A stretch of 64,000 nucleotides of DNA from Shewanella amazonensis SB2B (GTDB lineage: Bacteria; Pseudomonadota; Gammaproteobacteria; Enterobacterales; Shewanellaceae), in the NCBI RefSeq assembly GCF_000015245.1, contig NC_008700.1, positions 1,122,001 through 1,186,000 of the forward strand, given 5' to 3'. Position numbers and translations under genes: made by a program. The notes beneath the pieces were generated by a model that was not told where the DNA came from, made no database searches, and was given only the letters and a program-made list of their open reading frames with translations. Positions 51,084-60,030 of this stretch are shown piece by piece (positions within the stretch are counted from its first letter, which is position 1; each line of letters begins with the position of its first letter).

Positions 51084-51866
51084 TTGACGGCATCCCTGAG
51101 GCTCATTGACAGCCATGCACATCTGGATTTTCCTGAGTTTGACTCCGACCGAGACGCAGTGTTTGCGGCCATGTCAAAGGCTAACATCTCGAGCTGCATT
51201 ATTCCCGGTGTTTCTCCTGCCCATTGGGACAGGCAGCTTCAGGTTGCCCATCAATATGCCTGTTCTTATGGATTGGGTCTGCATCCCTGGTATGTGGATG
51301 CCAATTGGCAGAGCGCCATAGACGATTTATCAGAACGATTGGACCGCCACCGCAGTGATAAGAAGTTGGTTGCTGTGGGTGAATGTGGTCTCGATAAGAT
51401 CCGCGATAATAACTGGCAATGGCAGCTGCAGGCGTTAGAAGCCCAGTTGTTGCTTGCCAGCAAACATCAATTGCCGGTTATTCTCCATAGCGTTAAATCT
51501 CACGAACCACTGATTTCCCTGCTTTCCAGTCATTCGTTACCCCGCCGCGGTGTGATACATGGTTTTTATGGCAGCGTTGAAGTAGCCAAGCGCTATATTG
51601 AGCTGGGATATCTACTGGGGATTGGTGGCTTATTGTTGAATGAGGATGCAAAAAAGCTGCATAAAGTTGTTGAAACATTACCGATAGAAAGTTTCATTTG
51701 CGAGACAGATTCGCCCTCAATGGCACCCAAAAGTGCTAGAGGAAGTCGTAATTCTCCCCTTTTAATTGGTCAAATTGTCACCAAAATGGCCCATTTGCAA
51801 AAAAAATCCAATGTTCTAATATCAGAACGACTGTTAAGCAATGTGTCGCAACTGTTTGAGCTATAG
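51084..51866 (+). CDS. yjjV: TatD-family metal-dependent hydrolase (YjjV-like)
   Basis: This is a 260-residue TIM-barrel metallohydrolase of the TatD DNase family, nearest in feel to E. coli YjjV. Metal-site motifs: DSHAHLDFPEFD at the N-terminus (HxH), VGECGLDKI (Glu), VILHSVKSHE (His), GVIHGFYGS (His) and the final ETDSPSM (Asp). Members cut DNA 3' ends or act in quality control; the YjjV substrate is not established. The start is TTG 51084, with GGAGG 8 bases upstream. The last third is more A+T-rich than neighbouring genes. It lies next to nucleoside genes, but a shared role is only conjecture. Confidence 0.85.
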   Translation: MTASLRLIDSHAHLDFPEFDSDRDAVFAAMSKANISSCIIPGVSPAHWDRQLQVAHQYACSYGLGLHPWYVDANWQSAIDDLSERLDRHRSDKKLVAVGECGLDKIRDNNWQWQLQALEAQLLLASKHQLPVILHSVKSHEPLISLLSSHSLPRRGVIHGFYGSVEVAKRYIELGYLLGIGGLLLNEDAKKLHKVVETLPIESFICETDSPSMAPKSARGSRNSPLLIGQIVTKMAHLQKKSNVLISERLLSNVSQLFEL

Positions 51867-52042
51867 GTTTTTTCACTTAAACAGGTGTTTGTCGCAATGT
51901 TTATTGTTGCTAAGCATTTGAAATTTAAGTTCAAAAATTTGATCAAAACGACGATTTTCAGCAAGGGCTAAGGTATAATCTTGCTCGGAAATAGGTTGGT
52001 TAACAACATAACTAAAAAGTGTTAACAAAAGGGTGATGGTTA

Positions 52043-53302
52043 ATGAGTATATTAATGAGCTTGGTAGGCGTTGCAGTCCTACTTGGAATAGGTTTCCTCC
52101 TTTCCAATAACAAAAAGGCGATCAGTGTACGTGCCGTTGGTGGTGCGCTGGCTATTCAGGCTGCCTTCGGTGGCTTCGTTCTGTATGTACCTTGGGGTAA
52201 AGACATCCTGAAGACTGTGTCTGACGGTGTATCTGCCGTTATCGGTTACGGTCAGAACGGTATCAACTTCCTGTTCGGTGATCTGGCTCAGTTCAAAGTT
52301 GGCTTCATTTTCGCCATCAACGTGCTGCCAGTTATCATTTTCTTCTCTTCTTTGATTGCTGTGCTTTACTACCTGGGCATCATGCAGTGGGTCATCCGTA
52401 TCATCGGTGGTGGTCTGCAAAAAGCTCTCGGTACAAGCCGTACAGAGTCCATGTCTGCTACTGCGAACATCTTCGTAGGTCAGACAGAAGCGCCTCTGGT
52501 AGTACGTCCATTCATCCCAACCATGACTCAGTCTGAACTGTTCGCCATCATGGTGGGCGGTCTGGCTTCTATCGCGGGTTCTGTACTGGCCGGTTACGCC
52601 TCTATGGGCGTTAAGATTGAGTACCTGGTAGCTGCATCATTCATGGCTGCTCCTGGTGGTCTGTTGATGGCCAAGCTGATGCACCCTGAAACTGAAAATA
52701 CCAAGAACGAAATGGATGAGCTGCCAGAAGATCCTGACAAGCCAGCCAACGTTCTGGACGCTGCCGCAGCTGGTGCCTCTTCCGGTATGCACCTGGCTCT
52801 GAACGTAGGCGCGATGCTGATTGCCTTCGTGGGTCTGATTGCCATGATCAACGGTATCATCGGTGGCGTAGGTGGCTGGTTCGGTGTTGAAGGTCTGACC
52901 CTCGAGCTGATCCTTGGTTACATCTTCATGCCACTGGCATTCCTTATCGGTGTTCCATGGAACGAAGCGTTGGTTGCCGGTTCTTTCATCGGTCAGAAGA
53001 TCGTTGTGAACGAGTTCGTTGCTTACCTGAACTTCGCTCCTTACCTGAAAGACATCGCTGACGGCGGTATCGTGGTAGCTGAGACTGGTGCTGCTATGTC
53101 TGACCGTACCAAGGCTATCGTGTCCTTCGCTCTGTGTGGATTCGCTAACCTGTCTTCTATCGCTATTCTGCTGGGTGGTCTGGGAGCGATGGCGCCTAAC
53201 CGTCGCCACGATCTGGCCAAGCTGGGTATCCGTGCCGTTATCGCCGGTTCTCTGGCTAACCTGATGAGTGCGACTCTGGCAGGTCTGTTCCTGGCGATTT
53301 AA
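52043..53302 (+). CDS. nupC: Concentrative nucleoside transporter NupC
   Basis: This inner-membrane CNT-family nucleoside:cation symporter has 419 residues with about 8-10 membrane segments. The signature stretches GQTEAPLVVRPFIPTMT and ETGAAMSDRTKAIVSFALCGFANLSS, both near the nucleoside and cation site, are present. It takes up nucleosides that DeoA, DeoD and partners break down. It starts 176 bases after the TatD gene in an A+T-rich promoter region; the codon use is that of highly expressed genes. A channel gene for nucleosides follows. Confidence 0.93.
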   Translation: MSILMSLVGVAVLLGIGFLLSNNKKAISVRAVGGALAIQAAFGGFVLYVPWGKDILKTVSDGVSAVIGYGQNGINFLFGDLAQFKVGFIFAINVLPVIIFFSSLIAVLYYLGIMQWVIRIIGGGLQKALGTSRTESMSATANIFVGQTEAPLVVRPFIPTMTQSELFAIMVGGLASIAGSVLAGYASMGVKIEYLVAASFMAAPGGLLMAKLMHPETENTKNEMDELPEDPDKPANVLDAAAAGASSGMHLALNVGAMLIAFVGLIAMINGIIGGVGGWFGVEGLTLELILGYIFMPLAFLIGVPWNEALVAGSFIGQKIVVNEFVAYLNFAPYLKDIADGGIVVAETGAAMSDRTKAIVSFALCGFANLSSIAILLGGLGAMAPNRRHDLAKLGIRAVIAGSLANLMSATLAGLFLAI

Positions 53303-53310
53303 TCGCGCAG

Positions 53311-53334
53311 AGGGGCCCTGATATCGGGGCCCCT
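53311..53334 (+). terminator. Hairpin after nupC
   Basis: AGGGGCCC-TGATATCG-GGGCCCCT is a perfect 8-bp stem. The T-run is poor (GTTAAT), so it may stabilise the nupC mRNA end as much as terminate. Confidence 0.5.
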
Positions 53335-53590
53335 GTTAATACAACCATTTTCCAACGAATCGTCTGAAACTTATCCATCACTGTGATACAGAGCGATGGG
53401 GCTTGATGTAAACCAATTGTAAAAATGGTTAATTGGGCTAAGGGGTCGTTTCACGACGTTGTTCACAAATAAGAATTTAATGTTCGTGTTTTCTGCCAAT
53501 GATATTGTGCTTTCGCACGGGCAAGGTAGAATACCCGGGCAAAATAAAAACGCTGCCTCGAGCAGTAAACCTAGATAAATGGGGTTGATG

Positions 53591-54400
53591 ATGAAAAACG
53601 TTAAAATGATGGCTGTTGCCGCCGCTACTTTTGCTGCTCTGTCTACCGGTGCCGCTCAAGCTGAACAGTTCTACGGCTTCTCTAACATGTCTGTTAACTA
53701 CCTGGATTGGACTGCCAAAGCTGAAGAGCGTTCCAATGGTGGTTACGGTGGCGCCAAAGAAGATTTCGTATACCTCGAAATCGAAGGCGGTGCTGGTTAC
53801 TCTTGGGGTGACGTATACGGCTTCGTCGATCTGGAAAACCCAGAAAACATCAACAAGAGCGAGCGTGACTTCAGCGGTAACCCAGTTACTGACTCTTTCC
53901 GTATCGCTGCCAAAGGTTCTATCGCTGCCAACATCGGTAGCAGCAACTGGAACGTTTACTCTCACCTGTACAGCCTGACTGTTGCCGGCGAAGGTTTCTT
54001 CGACCAGAACCTGGTTGTGGGTGTGAGCTACGACGTGTTCACTGATTCAGGTTTCTGGATCAAGCCATTCCTCGGCGTACACTACGAAAACCAAACCTTC
54101 GCTGGTTCAGGCTTCAACGGCTACATGGCTGGTTGGGTTCTGGGTTACAACTTCGAACTGGGTGGCCAGAAGTTCATGGTTACCAACTGGCACGAAACTG
54201 AATTCGCCCGTGAAGACCAGTTCCGTGGCAACGGTACCCAGTACACTCTGAAGTCTACCGGTCAGAACGGTGCAGTATCTCTGTGGTGGAACGCCACTCA
54301 AGAGCTGACCTTCGGTCTGCAGTATCGCTATGCTGATCACAAGCTGGGCACTGCTGCTTACCACGATGCGGCTATCTTCACTGCCAAGTACAACTTCTAA
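53591..54400 (+). CDS. Nucleoside-specific outer-membrane channel (OmpK/Tsx family)
   Basis: This is a 269-residue outer-membrane beta-barrel of the Tsx/OmpK family. A signal peptide ends near STGAAQA-EQ. The mature protein opens FYGFSNMSVNYLDW, is rich in alternating aromatic strands, and ends in the barrel signature AKYNF with terminal Phe. Between nupC and deoC its substrate is most likely nucleosides, as for E. coli Tsx. Of three in-frame ATGs (53579, 53588, 53591) the last is 6 bases after GGGG and is preferred. A 10-bp hairpin follows the stop. Confidence 0.88.
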   Translation: MKNVKMMAVAAATFAALSTGAAQAEQFYGFSNMSVNYLDWTAKAEERSNGGYGGAKEDFVYLEIEGGAGYSWGDVYGFVDLENPENINKSERDFSGNPVTDSFRIAAKGSIAANIGSSNWNVYSHLYSLTVAGEGFFDQNLVVGVSYDVFTDSGFWIKPFLGVHYENQTFAGSGFNGYMAGWVLGYNFELGGQKFMVTNWHETEFAREDQFRGNGTQYTLKSTGQNGAVSLWWNATQELTFGLQYRYADHKLGTAAYHDAAIFTAKYNF

Positions 54401-54409
54401 TTGTACTGT

Positions 54410-54432
54410 GGAGCCGTGCGTTGCACGGCTCC
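54410..54432 (+). terminator. Hairpin after the nucleoside channel gene
   Basis: GGAGCCGTGC-GTT-GCACGGCTCC is a perfect 10-bp stem 9 bases after the stop. No strong T-run; probable 3' stabiliser or weak terminator. Confidence 0.6.
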
Positions 54433-54534
54433 ATGCTTAATGCTTAGGTCTTAATCTTTACTCAAGCATGGTTTTATCCCAAAGAGCATGTTTAAGTAAG
54501 GTTTGTGAGCTCTCGCGTTAAAAGGGATTTTTCG

Positions 54535-54567
54535 CGGAAAGCAGAAACACGCTGTTTCCCCTTTCCG
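54535..54567 (+). promoter_or_regulatory. Nested inverted repeat upstream of deoC (operator candidate)
   Basis: The outer arms CGGAAA/TTTCCG and inner arms GAAACA/TGTTTC are each separated by 3 bases and share one centre (54551). The symmetry is perfect over both arm pairs. With no T-run after it, an operator or RNA switch is more likely than a terminator. Confidence 0.5.
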
Positions 54568-54745
54568 GTCTTCAAGGATTCAAGTCGTGGTAAACATTAT
54601 CGACACTGAATACCTGTAGCTATGTCGTCATGACATCTGGCATCGCCTGAAGGCCCGGCCATAATTATTCCAACAACCTGCCACCTCACGGCGTTGCCCA
54701 GGACAAGATTTCTGTTTCATTTGAATTACGTCTCGGAGAACAACT

Positions 54746-55519
54746 ATGAGCGATCTTAAAAAAGCAGCCCAGCGTGCCATTGAGTTGATGGACCTCACTA
54801 CGCTGAACGACGACGATACCGCTGAAAAAGTGATTGAGCTTTGCAAAAAAGCCGTTACTCCAGCTGGTCACACCGCCGCTATCTGCATCTATCCCCGTTT
54901 TATTCCCATCGCCCGCAAGACTCTGATTGAACTCGATGCCGAAGACATCCAAATCGCCACTGTGACCAACTTCCCTCACGGTAACGACGATATCGCGATT
55001 GCTGTGCTCGAAACCCGCGCGGCCGTTGCGTACGGTGCTGATGAAGTGGACGTGGTTTTCCCATACCGCGCCCTGATGGAAGGCGATGAAACCGTGGGCT
55101 TTGAGCTGGTTAAAGCTTGTAAAGAAGCCTGTGGTGACGATGTGCTTCTTAAAGTCATCATCGAGTCCGGTGAACTGAAAGATCCAGCCCTTATCCGCAA
55201 GGCCTCTGAAATTTCTATCGATGCCGGTGCTGATTTCATCAAGACCTCCACCGGTAAGGTCCCAGTTAACGCCACTTTGGAAGCCGCTGAAATCATGCTG
55301 ACCGTGATTGCCGAAAAGAACCGTGCTGTAGGCTTCAAGCCAGCCGGTGGCGTGCGTGATGCCGCTGCGGCTGCCGAGTTCCTGGGGACTGCGGCTCGCA
55401 TCCTTGGTGAAGACTGGGTGACCCCACGAACCTTCCGTTTCGGTGCTTCCAGCCTGCTGTCCAGCTTGCTGCATACACTGGAACTGGCCGATGCGCCTAA
55501 AGGTGCCCAGGGCTACTGA
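54746..55519 (+). CDS. deoC: Deoxyribose-phosphate aldolase
   Basis: This class I aldolase splits 2-deoxyribose-5-phosphate into glyceraldehyde-3-phosphate and acetaldehyde, the last step of deoxynucleoside catabolism. The protein has 257 residues (E. coli 259). The Schiff-base lysine is Lys166 (FIKTSTGK), and the second lysine lies in GFKPAGGVRD. The start is ATG 54746 behind CGGAG. It is first in deoC-deoA-deoB-deoD, the same order as E. coli, 146 bases ahead of deoA. Confidence 0.96.
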   Translation: MSDLKKAAQRAIELMDLTTLNDDDTAEKVIELCKKAVTPAGHTAAICIYPRFIPIARKTLIELDAEDIQIATVTNFPHGNDDIAIAVLETRAAVAYGADEVDVVFPYRALMEGDETVGFELVKACKEACGDDVLLKVIIESGELKDPALIRKASEISIDAGADFIKTSTGKVPVNATLEAAEIMLTVIAEKNRAVGFKPAGGVRDAAAAAEFLGTAARILGEDWVTPRTFRFGASSLLSSLLHTLELADAPKGAQGY

Positions 55520-55620
55520 GCCCCGGTCTGATTTGTGATCCGCGTCGAAACGAAGCGATTTAACTTTGGCTAATATGAGTCTGTAATATTTTTACAGTTT
55601 CGACGTTCCAGAGGACGAAT

Positions 55621-55648
55621 TGTCGGTAGAAACTGAAAGCTACCGACA
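55621..55648 (+). other. Hairpin immediately upstream of deoA
   Basis: TGTCGGTAG-(10-base loop)-CTACCGACA is a perfect 9-bp stem ending 17 bases before the deoA ATG. It has no T-run. It could set a processing point or modulate deoA translation. Confidence 0.5.
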
Positions 55649-55665
55649 TTCTTGGAGACAGCAGT

Positions 55666-56997
55666 ATGTTTCTGGCACAAGAGATTATTCGCAAAAAACG
55701 CAACGCAGAGGCCCTCAGCAAAGAAGAAATTCAATTCTTTGTGAAGGGGATTACCGACAACAGCGTATCCGAAGGACAGATTGCCGCGCTGGGTATGGCG
55801 GTATATTTCAATGACATGACCATGGACGAGCGTATTGCGCTGACCACGGCCATGCGCGATTCAGGTACCGTGCTCAACTGGGATAGCCTGGGGTTGAACG
55901 GCCCTGTTATTGATAAGCACAGCACAGGCGGTGTGGGCGATGTGATTTCGCTGATGCTCGGCCCCATGGCCGCAGCCTGTGGTGGTTATGTGCCCATGAT
56001 TTCGGGCCGGGGGCTGGGTCATACCGGTGGCACACTGGATAAGTTTGACGCCATTCCCGGTTACCAAACCGAGCCCTCCAGCGAGCTGTTCCGCAAAGTG
56101 GTAAAAGAAGCCGGTGTTGCCATTATTGGCCAAACCGGGGATCTGGTGCCCGCCGACAAGCGTTTCTATTCCATTCGAGACAACACCGCCACAGTTGAGT
56201 CCATTTCACTTATCACCGCATCGATTCTGTCCAAGAAGCTGGCCGCAGGCCTGGATGCGCTGGCAATGGACGTCAAGGTAGGCAGCGGCGCCTTTATGCC
56301 GACCTACGAAGCCTCGTTGGAACTCGCGCGCTCCATTACCGCCGTGGCTAACGGCGCCGGCACCAAAACCACAGCGCTGCTCACCGACATGAATCAGGTG
56401 TTGGCTTCCTGCGCCGGTAACGCGCTGGAAGTGAAAGAAGCCGTGGATTTCCTGACCGGAAAATACCGTAATCCTCGCCTTTACGAAGTCACCATGGGCC
56501 TGTGCGCCGAGATGCTGGTGCTGGGTGGTCTGGCCGCCAATGACGCCGATGCCCGTACCAAGCTCAACACAGTGCTGGATAACGGCCGTGCTGCCGAGAT
56601 TTTTGGCAAGATGGTGTCCGGCCTGGGCGGCCCTGCTGATTTCGTTGAAAGTTACGATAAGTATCTGCCCAAGGCATCCATAATACGCCCCGTGTACGCA
56701 GAACGTGACGGCTTTGCCTATAGTATGGTGACCCGTGAGCTGGGTCTTGCCGTGGTCACTCTGGGTGGTGGCCGTCGCAAGCCCGGTGATGCACTGGATT
56801 ACAGTGTAGGCTTGTCCAACGTGTGTGCCCTTGGTCAGCCAATAAACAAAGACACGCCGCTTGCCGTAATCCATGCCCAGTCTGAGGCCGCTTTTGAAGA
56901 AGCCGCCAGGGCCGTTCGTGGGGCTATCACTGTCAGCGACAAGCAACCCGAAAAAACACCTGAGATCTATCAGTACGTACGTGCTGAAGATCTGTAA
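55666..56997 (+). CDS. deoA: Thymidine phosphorylase
   Basis: This enzyme converts thymidine plus phosphate to thymine and 2-deoxyribose-1-phosphate. The protein has 443 residues of the nucleoside phosphorylase type II family: N-terminal helical domain, [18 protein letters not shown] phosphate loop, [14 protein letters not shown] motif, and a C-terminal PYNP domain. The start is ATG 55666 with GGAG 9 bases upstream. deoB follows after 11 bases. Confidence 0.96.
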
Positions 56998-57008
56998 GGG
57001 GAAGAGTT

Positions 57009-58232
57009 ATGAAACGTACCATTATTTTGATGCTGGACTCCTTCGGCATCGGTGCTGCCGATGATGCAGACAAGTTCGGCGACGTGGGGTCAGACACCTT
57101 TGGTCACATTGCACAAATGTGCGCTGAGGGTAAGGCCAACAACGGCCGTGAAGGCGAACTCAAGCTGCCAAACTTAAGCCGTCTGGGCCTGGCCCATGCT
57201 GCCAAAGAAGCGACAGGTGCATTTGCCCCTGGATTTGGCGACAACGTTGATATCATTGGCGCTTACGGTCACTGTCAGGAGCTGAGCTCAGGTAAAGACA
57301 CGCCCAGTGGTCACTGGGAAATGGCCGGTGTGCCCGTGCTGTTTGAGTGGGGCTATTTCAGCGAGCATCAGAATTCTTTCCCGAAAGAACTGACCGACAA
57401 AATTCTTGAGCGCGCTGGCTTGACCGAGTTTTTGGGTAATTGCCACGCCTCTGGTACCACCATTCTGGAAGAGCTCGGCGAAGAGCATATGAAAACCGGA
57501 AAGCCGATTTTCTACACCTCCGCCGACAGCGTGTTTCAGATTGCCTGCCATGAAGAAAGCTTCGGGCTTGAGAACCTCTACCGCCTGTGTGAAATCGCCC
57601 GGGAAGAGCTGGAGCCATACAACATCGGCCGTGTTATTGCCCGTCCCTTTGTCGGCACAGGTCCAAGTGACTTTGCCCGTACCGGCAACCGTCGCGATTA
57701 TGCGGTTGAGCCACCATCAAAAACCGTGCTGGATAAGCTCAAACAAGCCGGTGGTGAAGTGGTGAGTGTGGGTAAGATTTCTGACATCTACGCCCACTGC
57801 GGTATCACCAAAAAGGTGAAGGCATCAGGACTTGAAGATTTGTTCGATGCCACACTGGAGCAAATCAAGCAGGCCGGTGACAACACCATAGTGTTCACCA
57901 ACTTTGTGGATTTTGACTCCCACTACGGTCATCGCCGCGACGTGTCTGGTTATGCCAAGGCACTGGAATACTTCGACGCCCGTCTGCCTGAGCTGATGGC
58001 GCTGCTGGAAGAAGGCGATTTGCTGCTGCTCACTGCCGATCACGGCTGCGACCCAACCTGGCAGGGCACCGACCATACCCGTGAATTCGTGCCTGTATTG
58101 GCTTATGGTGCCGGCCTTGAGGCAGGCTCACTGGGCAAGCGCGGCAGCTTTGCGGATATTGGTCAGTCGATTGCCAGCTACTTCGGGTTGGCGGCAATGG
58201 AATATGGCGAGTCATTCATGCCGGCCCGCTAA
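57009..58232 (+). CDS. deoB: Phosphopentomutase
   Basis: This enzyme turns (deoxy)ribose-1-phosphate into the 5-phosphate, linking DeoA/DeoD to DeoC. The protein has 407 residues of the alkaline-phosphatase superfamily: metal-binding [12 protein letters not shown] at the N-terminus, the phosphorylated Thr region [13 protein letters not shown], and the C-terminal [27 protein letters not shown] precedes the ATG. It lies 11 bases after deoA and 92 bases before deoD. Confidence 0.96.
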
Positions 58233-58324
58233 GGTCTGCTGAAAAAGTTTCGTTTTGGCGACTTCCTTTGAGTCGCCTATTATCAAAGACTTAAGTCTTA
58301 ATCAAAAATACAGGGGTTATACAG

Positions 58325-59035
58325 ATGGCTACACCACACATTAATGCTGTAGAAGGTGCATTTGCTGAAACCGTACTTTTCCCGGGCGATCCGCTGCGTG
58401 CCAAGTACATTGCCGAAACCTTCCTCGAAAACGTTGAGCAGGTTACCGATGTACGTAACATGTTGGGCTTCACCGGTACTTACAAGGGCAAGCGCATCTC
58501 TGTGATGGGCTCTGGCATGGGTATCCCAAGCTGTTCTATTTACGCTACCGAGCTTATCAAAGACTATGGCGTGAAGAACCTCATCCGTGTGGGTACCTGT
58601 GGTGCCATCAGCACTGACGTTAAGGTTCGTGACGTGATCATCGGTATGGGCGCCTGTACTGATTCTCAGGTAAACCGTCTGCGCTTCAAGGGCCAGGACT
58701 TTGCCGCCATCGCCGACTACAGCCTGCTGAGCGCCGTGGTTGAGTCTGCCAAGACTCACGGTATCCAGACCCGCGTTGGTAACGTATTCTCTGCCGACCT
58801 GTTCTACACGCCAGATCCTGAAATGTTCGACGTGATGGAGAAGATGGGTGTTCTGGGCGTTGAGATGGAAGCCGCCGGTCTGTACGGTGTGGCTCACGAG
58901 TTCGGTGCCCGCGCGCTGTGTGTGGTAACTGTATCTGATCACATCCGTACCGGTGAGAAGACTACCTCTGATGAGCGTCAGACCACCTTCAACGACATGA
59001 TCATCATGACCCTGGATGCGGCCATCAACCTCTGA
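58325..59035 (+). CDS. deoD: Purine-nucleoside phosphorylase (DeoD type)
   Basis: This hexameric enzyme phosphorolyses purine (deoxy)nucleosides. The protein has 236 residues; motifs MATPHINA, VLFPGDPLRAKYIAE, SVMGSGMGIPSCSIYATEL, IRVGTCGAI, VEMEAAGLYGVA and the catalytic VTVSDHIRTGE are all present. It ends the deo operon, with a paired hairpin and terminator after it. Confidence 0.96.
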   Translation: MATPHINAVEGAFAETVLFPGDPLRAKYIAETFLENVEQVTDVRNMLGFTGTYKGKRISVMGSGMGIPSCSIYATELIKDYGVKNLIRVGTCGAISTDVKVRDVIIGMGACTDSQVNRLRFKGQDFAAIADYSLLSAVVESAKTHGIQTRVGNVFSADLFYTPDPEMFDVMEKMGVLGVEMEAAGLYGVAHEFGARALCVVTVSDHIRTGEKTTSDERQTTFNDMIIMTLDAAINL

Positions 59036-59046
59036 TGCTGGATCTG

Positions 59047-59098
59047 TGACAGGCTAAAGCCTGTCAGGTACGAAAAAGGCTCCCTCGGGAGCTTTTTT
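59047..59098 (+). terminator. Hairpin plus intrinsic terminator after deoD
   Basis: A first stem, TGACAGGC-TAAA-GCCTGTCA (59047-59066), lacks a T-run; a second, GCTCCC-TC-GGGAGC (59079-59092), is followed by six T and closes the operon. Confidence 0.8.
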
Positions 59099-59163
59099 GT
59101 TTACATGCTTTTGCTTCAGCCTGCATTGCAGCATCCCTATATTTACTGCGTTGACGGCCATTC

Positions 59164-59988
59164 TCAGCGGCCTTTACCTGCAGCATCCTCTTTATCGGTA
59201 TTAGTCGCGTTGCTGATTTCTGAATCCGCCATCGCGGCCGAATCCAGGGCCTGACACGCTTTTTCCGTCTCTGACGCATCTTGTTCCGGCTGCATTTCCA
59301 TCGGGCGCATCACTTCTTCCGGTCTTTCACCCGTCATAGTGGCAAGCAAGCGTTTGGCTTTAAATTTGCGTCGGTCAAAGTGGGCGCGCTTAAATGACAT
59401 AGAGCGAGACAAGAGCATGCCAATCAAACCCGCCACCAACAGCATAATTTGCTGCTGCTCCATATTAAGTTTGTGAGCTTCTTCAATCTCGGCCAAAAAC
59501 AACTTGGGTTCCAGGCGTACCTCGACATAACCCAGGTTTCTGTCTCCCTGCATTACGGGTTCTACATAGGGAGGAAAAGGCGCGAGCAGGTCTTTCAGCT
59601 CCTCAGAATCGGGCTCCAGCCACTCGGACGACAAACTCTGGGCGAAGGAGAGGCGAGTGCCCTGTTCGCCATAGATGGCTGCCGCCATCACCTTGGGATC
59701 TTCCACCAGGGCTGTGGCTAGCCACTGCAACTGTTCATCGTTCTGTAACAGCAACGCCGGTGCAGCGCCATAGGCCGTCTGTTGTACCAACAATCTTGCC
59801 ATCTTTTCGGTTTGGGACTTCAGAAGCTGCTGGCCTTGTAGTAGGCTTGACTGCCACAGCTGGACAAGCCCCGCCAGCAGCGCCAGTGCAATGGCAATCT
59901 GCAGCAGTCGGCTGATTTTCTGGCTTTTCTTTAGTCCTTTAAGATACAACACCTTGACCCTTAAAAATTGACGCTTTGAGCTAATCAT
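59164..59988 (-). CDS. ytjB: YtjB/Smp (AhpA) family membrane protein
   Basis: This is a 274-residue protein of the YtjB (Smp, SMP_2) family, located beside serB as in E. coli. A membrane helix at about 25-47 (ISRLLQIAIALALLAGLVQLW) is followed by a periplasmic sensor-like domain with VYDEQG-type sequence (AAIYGEQGTRLSFAQSL), a second helix at about 185-200, and a cytoplasmic tail that is long, charged and low-complexity compared with E. coli. It looks like the sensor half of a receptor without an output domain. The function is unknown. The start ATG 59988 has only a weak ribosome-binding site. It is divergent from serB (42 bases). Confidence 0.8.
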   Translation of the reverse strand: MISSKRQFLRVKVLYLKGLKKSQKISRLLQIAIALALLAGLVQLWQSSLLQGQQLLKSQTEKMARLLVQQTAYGAAPALLLQNDEQLQWLATALVEDPKVMAAAIYGEQGTRLSFAQSLSSEWLEPDSEELKDLLAPFPPYVEPVMQGDRNLGYVEVRLEPKLFLAEIEEAHKLNMEQQQIMLLVAGLIGMLLSRSMSFKRAHFDRRKFKAKRLLATMTGERPEEVMRPMEMQPEQDASETEKACQALDSAAMADSEISNATNTDKEDAAGKGR

Positions 59989-60030
59989 AAAGGATAAGGC
60001 ATAAAGCGGATAGCCGGAGAACTCTCACCC

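Larger units (their letters stand above)
54401..54745. other. Intergenic region upstream of deoC
   Basis: These 345 bases without a gene hold, in order, the hairpin after the channel gene (54410-54432), a nested inverted repeat (54535-54567), a weaker ATGTC/GACAT repeat (54622-54636), and the deoC ribosome-binding site (CGGAG). The region is large enough for several regulators; the E. coli deo promoters respond to DeoR, CytR and CRP, but I cannot assign those sites here. Confidence 0.6.

Noticed and set aside
54622..54636. ATGTC/GACAT repeat upstream of deoC as a NagR-like operator
   Set aside because: The centre and arm order differ from the NagR palindrome, and the arms are only 5 bp; not distinguishable from chance.
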